From JAFGED01 sp034430835 (GTDB lineage: Bacteria; Chloroflexota; Anaerolineae; B4-G1), in the NCBI GenBank assembly GCA_034430835.1, contig DAOUDX010000333.1, forward strand, positions 1 to 9,510: a stretch of 9,510 nucleotides of DNA, in the 5' to 3' direction. Each line of letters begins with the position of its first letter. Position 1 is the stretch's first letter. Under the pieces are notes generated by a model. It had not been told where the DNA came from, did no database searches, and saw only the letters and a list, made by a program, of their open reading frames with translations. This document shows, piece by piece, positions 1 to 5,966 of the stretch. The position numbers and the translations under genes were made by a program.

Positions 1-67
1 TCAAGACTCGCGTTTCTTGCGGCGTGGGGGACAAGAGCATCTTGAGCCAGTTTGAACTGTGTTTCGA

Positions 68-625
68 ATGCCCCGCGGGGCGTCCAGATGGCCCTTTCGC
101 CATTTATCTCAACTGTTGAGAAACATTACCAACGAGTTTACCAGCGTCGAAATGCAGCCAGGCGAAAGGATCGTCTTCGGACCGGTTACATCGACCAAGA
201 CGATCAGTTTCAGCGGAGGCACGGGACCTGCTCAGGGGAGCGTCTCGCGCACCGTCGGGCGCACGGTGGGGGTGACCAACCGGCGCGTGATCATTGAGGA
301 CACACAGACGCCCGGAAAGGCCAAGGTCATCCCCAACGACCAAGTTCAGCAGGTTTTCATCAAGCGCAAGAAAAAGGGGGAACAGGAGTCCATCACGATC
401 ACCAAGATCGAGACGGCGACCGGGAGTACCGTCAAGGTCGATCTGCCCGGCATCGACGCCCGCAGGGAATCGCAGTTGGGCGAGACATTCCCCAGCGCCG
501 AGATCAGCCAGGCCAAGGGGTTGCCCACGGGCGTGATTATAGCCCTCGTCGTAGCCGGTGTGTTGGTGCTCTGCTGCCTGGCAGTGACCTTTGGACCTCT
601 GATCGCCGGTCTGTTTTCCAGGTAG
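68..625 (+). CDS. small membrane protein with C-terminal anchor, possible PH-like domain
   Basis: I do not recognise a named family. From the ATG at 68 the protein has 185 residues. A soluble, beta-rich region runs from about residue 28 (MQPGERIVFGPV) to about 150. It includes a stretch near residues 65-80 (GRTVGVTNRRVIIED) that resembles the 'this is how the protein is read out' strands of bacterial PH-like or YdbT-type domains; that likeness is weak. A very hydrophobic segment near residues 155-180 (GVIIALVVAGVLVLCCLAV) is followed by a few residues ending in Arg, which predicts a tail anchor with the bulk in the cytoplasm. The start is uncertain: GTG at 59, ATG at 68 and ATG at 152 are all in frame, and none has a clear Shine-Dalgarno sequence. 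The sequence before 59 is too short to show a promoter. A hairpin follows the stop by 11 nt, so this is probably the end of its transcription unit. Confidence 0.7.
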   Translation: MPRGASRWPFRHLSQLLRNITNEFTSVEMQPGERIVFGPVTSTKTISFSGGTGPAQGSVSRTVGRTVGVTNRRVIIEDTQTPGKAKVIPNDQVQQVFIKRKKKGEQESITITKIETATGSTVKVDLPGIDARRESQLGETFPSAEISQAKGLPTGVIIALVVAGVLVLCCLAVTFGPLIAGLFSR

Positions 626-636
626 AGAGCGGGCGC

Positions 637-656
637 TCCGGCGATAAACCGCCGGA
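637..656 (+). terminator. hairpin after the membrane protein gene, terminator-like
   Basis: The arms TCCGGCG (637-643) and CGCCGGA (650-656) are perfectly complementary over 7 bp, with a 6-nt loop. The hairpin begins 11 nt after the stop codon at 623-625. It has no run of T after it, so it may terminate poorly by itself, protect a 3' end, or work together with the second hairpin at 682-707. Confidence 0.5.
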
Positions 657-681
657 TTCAGACCTTGGAAACGTTCAAAGA

Positions 682-707
682 CCTCCCAAGGCAGCTGGCC
701 TGGGAGG
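682..707 (+). terminator. second imperfect hairpin upstream of recO
   Basis: CCTCCCA (682-688) pairs with TGGGAGG (701-707) over 7 bp, with a 12-nt loop that could add a pair or two. A modestly T-rich stretch follows (GTTTGCCTTT, 711-720). It lies between the membrane protein gene and the recO promoter, which is where a terminator for the upstream gene would be expected. The T tract is interrupted, so this is a weak call. Confidence 0.35.
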
Positions 708-737
708 GAGGTTTGCCTTTGCGCTTCAATCTCCGGG

Positions 738-746
738 TGGTATAAT
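738..746 (+). promoter_or_regulatory. extended -10 promoter of recO
   Basis: A perfect TATAAT at 741-746 is preceded by TGG at 738-740, giving the extended -10 motif TGnTATAAT. The best -35 at a 17-bp spacing (TTTGCG, 718-723) matches the consensus poorly, which is typical of extended -10 promoters. Transcription would start near 753, only about four bases before the recO GTG at 757, so the mRNA would be leaderless or nearly so. Confidence 0.65.
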
Positions 747-756
747 CACCCACGAC

Positions 757-1587
757 GTGAGCACCGAACGACTGTACCGTGCCGAGGGCATCATCGTGCG
801 GCGGCGCAACCAGGGCGAGGCCGACCGCGTGCTGACGCTGTGCACCCCCTTGGGAAAGCTCGATGTCATCGCCAAGGGGGCGCGCAAGGTGCGCAGTCGC
901 AAGGCGGGCCACATCGAGCTCTTCTGCCGCTCCAGCTTCGTCGTCGCCCGGTCGCGCAGCTCGTGGGACGTCGTCAGCCAGGTGGAGACGGTGGGGGCGC
1001 ACGCAACTCTGCGCGAGGACCTCTTGCGCGGGACGCACGCCCGCTACGCCGTCGAGCTTTTCGACCGCTTCTTCACCGAGGGGGAGGGGGGGCAGGCGGT
1101 TTTCGACCTGCTCGACCACACCCTCACCTGGCTGTGCGAGGACGGCGACCTCGATCTGGTAGCCCGCTTCTACGAGCAGCACCTGCTGGGGTTGGCAGGC
1201 TTCCGCCCGGAGCTGTTCGCCTGCGTGGGCGAGCACCAAGGGCACGAGAAGGCCATTTCGCTACAGCCCCGCGAGTCGCTGAAAGACGACGACTGCAAAC
1301 AACCTTACGGCTTCGATCCGGAGCACGGCGGGGCGCTGTGTCCCGATTGTTACGAGGCACGGAAACGGCGGCCAGAGGTGATGGCCCTTTCGCCCCACGG
1401 GCTATCGTTCTTGCAGGATTGTCAACGAGGGCCGTACACAACGCGGTTACGCCAGATGCACGTCTCGCCCACCCTGCACGCCGAGGTGGAACGGGTGATG
1501 CAGCACTATATCAGCTATCACCTGGAGCGGAGCGTGAGCGCGGGCACGTTCCTGCGCAAACTGAAACGTGAGGGCACGATAGCCTAA
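757..1587 (+). CDS. recO: DNA repair protein RecO
   Basis: RecO works with RecR (and RecF) to load RecA onto SSB-coated single-stranded DNA during gap and break repair. The 276-residue protein shows the family layout. An N-terminal OB-fold spans residues 5-80; its opening (YRAEGIIVRRRNQGEADRVL, then the conserved TPLGKLDVIAKGARK at 30-44) is diagnostic. A helical domain follows, with the family pattern near 185-198 (YGFDPEHGGALCPDC). Possible zinc ligands are C156, C180, C195 and C198. The second pair is a normal CxxC, but the first two cysteines are 24 residues apart instead of forming a CxxC. The start is GTG, fixed by the family N-terminus and by the TATAAT 11 bp upstream; there is no Shine-Dalgarno sequence. 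The next gene begins 11 nt after the stop, suggesting that the two were co-transcribed. Confidence 0.93.
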   Translation: MSTERLYRAEGIIVRRRNQGEADRVLTLCTPLGKLDVIAKGARKVRSRKAGHIELFCRSSFVVARSRSSWDVVSQVETVGAHATLREDLLRGTHARYAVELFDRFFTEGEGGQAVFDLLDHTLTWLCEDGDLDLVARFYEQHLLGLAGFRPELFACVGEHQGHEKAISLQPRESLKDDDCKQPYGFDPEHGGALCPDCYEARKRRPEVMALSPHGLSFLQDCQRGPYTTRLRQMHVSPTLHAEVERVMQHYISYHLERSVSAGTFLRKLKREGTIA

Positions 1588-1588
1588 C

Positions 1589-1594
1589 GGGAGG
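1589..1594 (+). promoter_or_regulatory. strong ribosome binding site of the broken hydrolase gene
   Basis: GGGAGG lies 4 nt before the ATG at 1599. It is one of the best Shine-Dalgarno sequences in the window. Its presence shows that the hydrolase gene began as a properly translated second gene behind recO before it was cut off. Confidence 0.6.
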
Positions 1595-1598
1595 CCAC

Positions 1599-1982
1599 AT
1601 GCCACTCGTATGGATCCCAATCATCGTACTCGCTCTATTCGTCGTCATCTCCATAGCGATCAGCTACGTATTCTCCGGCATCGTCCTGCACGCCCTGCGC
1701 CAGCCCATCGTCACCACCCCTGCCGATTATGGGCTGGAGTACGAGGATGTCGAGTTCCAAAGCACCGACGGGCTGGCGCTCAAGGGCGGGGTCATCCCCG
1801 CAGAGCCTGGAGGCAGCAACGAGTCAGACAAGGTGGTTATCCTCACCCACCCATTTCCCCTCAACCGCCATGGGTTTCTGGTCAAGAACCAAGGACCGTT
1901 GCCGCTGTCCAAGACCCAATCTTCGCCGGGGCGCTTTCGCTCTGACCCCTACCCCGCCGGGCGAGATCGCCGAGCGGATTGA
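1599..1982 (+). pseudogene. alpha/beta-hydrolase, 3' two-thirds missing
   Basis: The first ~107 residues look like a membrane-anchored alpha/beta-fold hydrolase. A hydrophobic N-terminal segment spans residues 4-30. A beta-strand region (YEDVEFQSTDGLALKGGVIP) starts near residue 48. The strand VVILTHPFPLNRHGFLVKNQ (about 79-98) is where the oxyanion-hole His-containing strand lies in this fold. After LSKTQ (about position 1917) the likeness ends, and the reading frame runs on for about 20 unrelated, Arg/Pro-rich residues to a stop at 1982. The nucleophile elbow (GxSxG), acid and catalytic His, which lie further on in this family (usually around 300 residues long), are absent. The 3' portion therefore seems deleted, with the break next to the Mrr remnant. 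A functional short protein is possible but unlikely. Confidence 0.7.
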
Positions 1983-2160
1983 CGCGCTCAACCGCCGCAC
2001 GCGCCGAGTTGCGCTGCTGGCTAATGAGCGTCCCGCCGGATCGTTTTAGGCACTGGAGGGCAAATTACTGGTCGCCTCGGGTTTCGACGAAGGCCTGTGC
2101 AGATCACCTCGTACCGCGGCGACGGCGGCATTGACGTGTGTGGTATCTTGCGTGCCGGAG
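1939..2160 (+). pseudogene. remnant of an Mrr-type restriction endonuclease
   Basis: Three frames together spell the N-terminal half of an Mrr_cat-type endonuclease. Frame A from 1939 gives ALTPTPPGEIAERIDALNRR and a few more residues. Frame B from 2024 gives MSVPPDRF. Frame A returns at 2050 with ALEGKLLVASGFDE. A third frame from 2097 gives VQITSYRGDGGIDVCGILRA, with the initial V read from the GTG codon. In this family a helical leader is followed by an F-E-x-L-x-x-x-L-L-x-x-x-GF-(D/E) helix and then the GDGGID strand, which carries the first catalytic Asp. The second catalytic element (QxK) and everything after it are missing. At least three frame changes (near 2022, 2048 and 2094) and an in-frame stop (2047-2049) rule out a functional protein. 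In Mrr itself the target is methylated DNA; the specificity of this relative is unknown. The 3' edge is approximate. Confidence 0.72.
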
Positions 2161-2194
2161 CCAGAAGTTCGATCTGTTTCATGAGCCTCAACGG

Positions 2195-3304
2195 TCAATG
2201 CCGGAGCAGGTATTCCTCCAGCCGTGCCACGGCATCGGGCAGGTTGGCCCGCCCGAAGCCGATGCGAAAGTGGTTCTCGTGGTCGTCGTAGACGGTGCCC
2301 GGCAGCAACAGCACGCCCGCCGTCTCCACCAGTTCGGCGCAGAACGTTTCTACCTCCCTGCGTAACAGGCGCGGAAACGCGATGGGGCCTGCGCCCGGAC
2401 GCTTCCATGCGAACCGCTCCGCGTGTCGCTCGAAGAACTCGTCGAGGATGGCCAGGTTGTGCGTGATGATGCCCACGTTGCGCGCCACCAGCGTTTGCCG
2501 ATGCCGCAGCGCCAGCTCCGCCAGGAACTCGCTCGGCGCGCTGTTGCAGATCGTCGTATAGTCTTTCAGCGCCGCCATCCGGGCGTGGATATCGGCGTTG
2601 TGTGTGGCGATCCAGCCGATGCGCAGCCCCGCTAGGCCGTAGGTCTTGGACATCACGCCGAGCGAGACCGCGTGCTCGCCCAGATCGCAGACAGCGGGCA
2701 GTCGATCGTCCGGCGAGTACTCCGACTCCCGGTAAACCTCGTCGCAGAACAGGATGATGTCGTGTTTCTGTGCGACGCGGTTGATCTCGAGAAGCGTCTC
2801 GCGGGCCATCAGGTAGCCCGTCGGGTTGTGCGGCGTGTTGACGATGATGGCCTTCGTGTTTGGGCGGACGTGGCGCGGTAGCTCGTCCACGTCGAGCGCC
2901 CAGTCGTTCTCCTCGCGGGCGGTCCAGCGAGTGACCTGGCAGCCGATGGATTGTGCTACCTCGGCGAGGGATTGGTAGCACGGCCAGTGGACGATGACGT
3001 GATCGCCGGCTTCGAGGACGGCGTGCATGAATAGGAAGATGGCTTCCTCCGCGCCGCTGTGCACCAGGACGTGCTCCGGCTCGATGGTGTCGTATATGCC
3101 GCAGATGGCGCGCCGCAGCGCAGGGCTGCCCTCGGACTCGGTGTAGCCGAGCCAATGGCTGTGAAATCGCTCGGCCGTGCCAGGTTCGAGCGCCAACAGA
3201 TCGGAGATCGGCATCGACTCGCAGTCCGAGCCGCACAGCACGTACTTGGTGCTGAACTCGTACCTGGCAAAGTAACGCTCGAGCTCGAAGGTGGAGAGCT
3301 TCAT
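2195..3304 (-). CDS. class I/II (fold type I) PLP-dependent aminotransferase
   Basis: This is a soluble enzyme of aspartate-aminotransferase fold type I, 369 residues from the ATG at 3304; a TTG at 3310 would add two. The PLP-site residues are all visible: Y110 stacking on the ring (WPCYQS), N160 in NTPHNPTG, D188 and Y191 in FCDEVYRESEYS, the Schiff-base lysine K220 in MSKTYGLAGLRIGW with R228 behind it, and the substrate-carboxylate arginine R347 in HFRIGFGR. The YTESEGSPALRRAI stretch (54-67) is also typical. The substrate cannot be read from the sequence. The overall look recalls the aminotransferases grouped with capreomycidine synthase, but that is a family resemblance, not a function. 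The gene starts 33 nt after the purB stop on the same strand with no promoter visible between, so it is probably the second gene of a purB transcript. It ends beside the pseudogene patch. Confidence 0.9.
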   Translation of the reverse strand: MKLSTFELERYFARYEFSTKYVLCGSDCESMPISDLLALEPGTAERFHSHWLGYTESEGSPALRRAICGIYDTIEPEHVLVHSGAEEAIFLFMHAVLEAGDHVIVHWPCYQSLAEVAQSIGCQVTRWTAREENDWALDVDELPRHVRPNTKAIIVNTPHNPTGYLMARETLLEINRVAQKHDIILFCDEVYRESEYSPDDRLPAVCDLGEHAVSLGVMSKTYGLAGLRIGWIATHNADIHARMAALKDYTTICNSAPSEFLAELALRHRQTLVARNVGIITHNLAILDEFFERHAERFAWKRPGAGPIAFPRLLRREVETFCAELVETAGVLLLPGTVYDDHENHFRIGFGRANLPDAVARLEEYLLRH

Positions 3305-3337
3305 GGGCAATTAAGTTTGAGCAGGGTGTGTTGGCCT

Positions 3338-4747
3338 CTATCGGCGCAGGGCTTCGCGGATCGTGTGGGCCATCAGCTTCGCCCGGTCTGGCGCGTCGCC
3401 CACGTGGCCTGTGGCATCGAGCAGTTCGCGCACGCGGTCGGCCTCGACGTACTTGAGCACCTCTGGATCGGCGGCCAGCAGGTCGGCCAGTGGATTCGGC
3501 TCTCCAATCCACACCGCGCCCCAGGCGGTCATCGAGTGTTGGCGGACGACCTCGTGCATCTCGTGACGGCTCGCCCCGTTGCGCACGGCCTCGATGATCA
3601 GCCACTCTGTGGCGGAAAAAACGCCGTAGGTGGACAGATTACGCCGGATGCCCTCCTCGTGGATGTTCAGTCCCTCGATCACGCGGTGGGCGCGGCGCAG
3701 GAGCTCATCGCTGGCCAGGAAAGCCTCCGGCAGGTACAGCCGCCGGTTGGCCGAATCGTCCAGCGTGCGTTCCAGCAGGGAATGGGCGGCGTTGTCCCAG
3801 GCCACGCGGGGCAGCGCGGCGATGAAGCGGGCCAGGCTGTCGATGTTCTCCGTGTGGACGGGGTTGCGCTTGAAGGGCATCACCGAGGAGCCCACTTGCT
3901 TTTCACCGAATGGTTCGCTCCACTCCCCGATGGGCGGCGATTGCAGCAGCCGCACGTCGAAGGCCATCCGGTAGAGCGAGGCCGCCAGCTCGGCCAGCAG
4001 GTGCATCACGCGCACGTCCTGCTTGCGCGGGTAAACCTGCGTGGCGATGGGGTAGGCCTCCAGCCCTAGCTCCTGCATCACCAGCGCGTCCATCTCCGCA
4101 GGTGTCATCCCCGTGCCCGCGAGCGCGCGTGCGTAGGAGGCGCTGCTGCCCACGGCGCCCTTCATCCCCTTGCCTCGGATGCTCTCCCGCAGACGCGTCA
4201 TCGCGCTGTAATCTTCCAGCAGGTCCTGCCCGTAGCTTGCCAGCCGGTAGCCCACGGTGATCGGCTCGGCGGGCTGGATGTGGGTCCAGCCCATGCAGAC
4301 CTCGTCGGCGTGGGCCTCGATCTGGCTGGCCAGGGTCGCCAGCAGCTCGTGCAGTTCTTCCATCAGCAGGTCGAGCGACTCGCGGATGCGCAGCGCCTCG
4401 GCGTTGTCGATGATGTCGTAGCTGGTGGCGCCCAGGTGGATGATTCCTCCGCCGACGGGGCACTGCTCGGCGTAGGTGCGGATCTCGGCCATCAAGTCGT
4501 GCCCGATCTCGGCATCGATCTCCATCGCGCGCTGGATGTCGATGTCGTCCTGGTGCGCCCGCAGGTCGGCCAGTTGTTCAGCAGTGACGATCCCGGCCTC
4601 GTGCTGGGCTGCCGCCAGTGCCACCCACACGTGACGGAAGAGCCGTCGCTTGTGCACCTCGCTCCAGACGTGGTGCATCTCGTCGGAGCCGTAGCGCCAG
4701 GTGAGGGGGGTGATGTAGGTTTCGTGGGTGAACTGGATCGGGTTCAT
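3338..4747 (-). CDS. purB: adenylosuccinate lyase
   Basis: PurB removes fumarate from SAICAR and from adenylosuccinate, in de novo purine synthesis and in AMP formation. The protein has 469 residues, a usual family length, and it is cytosolic and normally tetrameric. The fumarase/aspartase-superfamily landmarks are in order: HDLMAEI (83-89), TSYDIIDN (108-115), the THIQPAEP block with catalytic His156 (155-162), the signature GSSVMPFKRNP (286-296) with the mobile-loop catalytic Ser288, and ERTLDDSANRR (326-336). The start is the ATG at 4747, preceded by AGAGGGT about 8 nt upstream. The reading frame stays open to 5086, but that extension has no family likeness and overlaps the divergent operon. 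3-carboxymuconate lyase and argininosuccinate lyase are relatives; the HDLMAEI and TSYDIIDN blocks favour PurB. Transcription probably starts at the divergent promoter near 4797. Confidence 0.9.
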   Translation of the reverse strand: MNPIQFTHETYITPLTWRYGSDEMHHVWSEVHKRRLFRHVWVALAAAQHEAGIVTAEQLADLRAHQDDIDIQRAMEIDAEIGHDLMAEIRTYAEQCPVGGGIIHLGATSYDIIDNAEALRIRESLDLLMEELHELLATLASQIEAHADEVCMGWTHIQPAEPITVGYRLASYGQDLLEDYSAMTRLRESIRGKGMKGAVGSSASYARALAGTGMTPAEMDALVMQELGLEAYPIATQVYPRKQDVRVMHLLAELAASLYRMAFDVRLLQSPPIGEWSEPFGEKQVGSSVMPFKRNPVHTENIDSLARFIAALPRVAWDNAAHSLLERTLDDSANRRLYLPEAFLASDELLRRAHRVIEGLNIHEEGIRRNLSTYGVFSATEWLIIEAVRNGASRHEMHEVVRQHSMTAWGAVWIGEPNPLADLLAADPEVLKYVEADRVRELLDATGHVGDAPDRAKLMAHTIREALRR

Positions 4748-4767
4748 AGGCTTACCCTCTTTGGACC

Positions 4768-4788
4768 AGAGATTAGAGATTCGAGATT
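4768..4788. repeat. three tandem heptamers in the purB leader
   Basis: AGAGATT (4768-4774), AGAGATT (4775-4781) and CGAGATT (4782-4788) sit end to end, with a single base differing in the third copy. On the purB mRNA they read as AATCTCG followed by two AATCTCT, just upstream of the Shine-Dalgarno region. No function can be assigned. They could be a binding site or simply a short slipped repeat. Confidence 0.6.
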
Positions 4789-4802
4789 GCACTTCCAGGG
4801 CC

Positions 4803-4831
4803 ATTGTACCGCAGGGTGGGGGTTTTGTCAC
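4803..4831 (-). promoter_or_regulatory. sigma70-type promoter of purB
   Basis: Read on the minus strand, GTGACA (4831-4826) and TACAAT (4808-4803) are separated by exactly 17 bp; each hexamer matches the consensus at five of six positions. Transcription would start near 4797, giving a leader of about 50 nt that holds the heptamer repeat and the Shine-Dalgarno sequence. Its -35 occupies almost the same bases as that of the opposite promoter. Confidence 0.65.
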
Positions 4832-4853
4832 GCGGCGGGTTTGCGAATATAAT
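4825..4853 (+). promoter_or_regulatory. sigma70-type promoter P1 of the methyltransferase operon
   Basis: TTGTCA (4825-4830) and a perfect TATAAT (4848-4853) are separated by 17 bp; the only mismatch to consensus is one base in the -35. The start would be near 4860, leaving a leader of about 87 nt before the ATG at 4947. The -35 overlaps the purB -35 (4826-4831), so the two promoters are back to back and may compete for polymerase. Confidence 0.7.
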
Positions 4854-4900
4854 TGGGCGTGGATGCAAATGAACGTGGTTCCGGCGAAGGTTTGTTCTAT

Positions 4901-4929
4901 CTGACACTTTTGTGTTATACTGCTGTCAG
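4901..4929 (+). promoter_or_regulatory. promoter P2 with inverted repeat, possible operator
   Basis: TATACT at 4916-4921 is preceded by TGT at 4913-4915, an extended -10 element (TGnTATACT). No good -35 lies at the right distance. Transcription would start near 4928, about 19 nt before the ATG at 4947. The perfect arms CTGACA (4901-4906) and TGTCAG (4924-4929) enclose the -10, and a nested ACAC-TTTT-GTGT occurs at 4904-4915. Such symmetry over a -10 suits a repressor site, for example autogenous control by the methyltransferase, but that is inference. It could instead fold as a hairpin in the P1 transcript. Confidence 0.45.
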
Positions 4930-4935
4930 TGCTTG

Positions 4936-4940
4936 TAAGG
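4936..4940 (+). promoter_or_regulatory. ribosome binding site favouring the methyltransferase start at 4947
   Basis: TAAGG lies 6 nt before the ATG at 4947, a fair Shine-Dalgarno match. The competing ATG at 4968 has only GGTGG about 6 nt upstream, and the GTG at 4929 lies on the predicted P2 start and has no site. Confidence 0.45.
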
Positions 4941-4946
4941 TCTGGC

Positions 4947-5966
4947 ATGTTGCGGCGGTGGATACCGATGGACAGAAAGGCCAATTTCGGGAACGCACCT
5001 CGGGCTATTGACTTATTCTGCGGGGCTGGCGGGAGCAGTTGGGGAGCCCGTGAAGCTGGTGCCCAGATTGTAGCAGGCTTTGACAAATGGTCGCTGGCGG
5101 GTCAGGTATTCCGTGACAATTTCCCTGAAGCCAGGTTCTACCAGGGCCGGCTCGAGAGAATGGATCCGCAGGAGATAGCCCGCGAGATAGGAAGAGTTGA
5201 CCTGATTCTGGCTTCACCAGAATGTACCAACCACAGCCTTGCCAGAGGCAAGAAAAGACGTTCCTGGCAGAGCAGGCATACCGCCTTTCAGGTGGCCCGG
5301 TTTGCGTCAGTGTTACAGCCCCGATGGATCGTTATCGAGAATGTCCTCAATATGCGGCAATGGATGCATTACGACAGGTTTCTCAATGACCTGAAGCAAC
5401 TTGGGTATCACATTAGCGAGCAACGTCTCAACGCGAGTGATTTTGGTGTGCCACAGTCACGTACCCGTCTGTTTCTGGTGTGTGATCGCACAGGAATGCC
5501 ACCCGAGATCGTACTTGGTCCTGATGCGGCCGGGGGGTATGCGCTTGACATTGTGAACCTGGATGGAGTATATGCTTTCTCTCCCTTGGAGAGTCCACGG
5601 CGAGCAGTGGCAACATTGGAGCGAGCAAGGAGGGCAATAGAAGCGATGGGGCCAGATCAACCTTTCTTGCTCGTCTATTATAGTTCTGACGGCGCAGGAG
5701 GCTGGCAGAGATTGGATGCCCCACTGCGGACCGTCACGACGGTTGATCGTTTTGCTCTGGTCAAACCCGGCGAAAATGGGTATCTGATGCGTATGCTTCA
5801 GGTGCCGGAGTTGCAGGCAGCGATGGGATTCCCTGAACGATTCAAGATTCAGCATGGAGTACGCAGGGAAAAGATCCACTTGCTTGGAAACGCCATCTGT
5901 CCACCGGTCATGGAGGCTGTCGTTCGCTCTTTGATACAGCAGAATCTGTCTCAGTCAGATGAGTGA
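4947..5966 (+). CDS. C5-cytosine-specific DNA methyltransferase
   Basis: This enzyme transfers a methyl group from S-adenosylmethionine to C5 of cytosine in a specific DNA site. With 339 residues it is a complete, compact family member. Motif I is DLFCGAGG (22-29), motif II AGFDKW (43-48), motif IV ASPEC with nucleophile C93, motif VI ENV (131-133), motif VIII QSRTRLF (170-176), motif IX around 259-271 (PLRTVTTVDRFAL) and motif X GNAICPPV (314-321). The target-recognition region between VIII and IX is about 80 residues, short for the family, and the target site cannot be predicted. Motif IV reads Pro-Glu-Cys rather than the usual Pro-Pro-Cys, a variant I associate with phage-like and Dcm-like relatives. 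The ATG at 4968 is an alternative start. The gene opens a less GC-rich operon and overlaps the next gene by 8 nt. Confidence 0.92.
   Translation: MLRRWIPMDRKANFGNAPRAIDLFCGAGGSSWGAREAGAQIVAGFDKWSLAGQVFRDNFPEARFYQGRLERMDPQEIAREIGRVDLILASPECTNHSLARGKKRRSWQSRHTAFQVARFASVLQPRWIVIENVLNMRQWMHYDRFLNDLKQLGYHISEQRLNASDFGVPQSRTRLFLVCDRTGMPPEIVLGPDAAGGYALDIVNLDGVYAFSPLESPRRAVATLERARRAIEAMGPDQPFLLVYYSSDGAGGWQRLDAPLRTVTTVDRFALVKPGENGYLMRMLQVPELQAAMGFPERFKIQHGVRREKIHLLGNAICPPVMEAVVRSLIQQNLSQSDE

Noticed and set aside
2046..3605. Long minus-strand open frame of 519 codons
   Set aside because: It is an Arg/Pro/Ala-rich shadow of the aminotransferase and purB frames in GC-rich DNA and shows no domain.
3059..4069. 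336-codon plus-strand open frame
   Set aside because: It is antisense to the clear aminotransferase and purB genes, has low-complexity content and no promoter or ribosome binding site.
4748..5086. 113-residue N-terminal extension of purB on the minus strand
   Set aside because: It has no lyase family likeness, crosses both divergent promoters and runs antisense into the methyltransferase. The ATG at 4747 with a Shine-Dalgarno sequence gives the normal family length.
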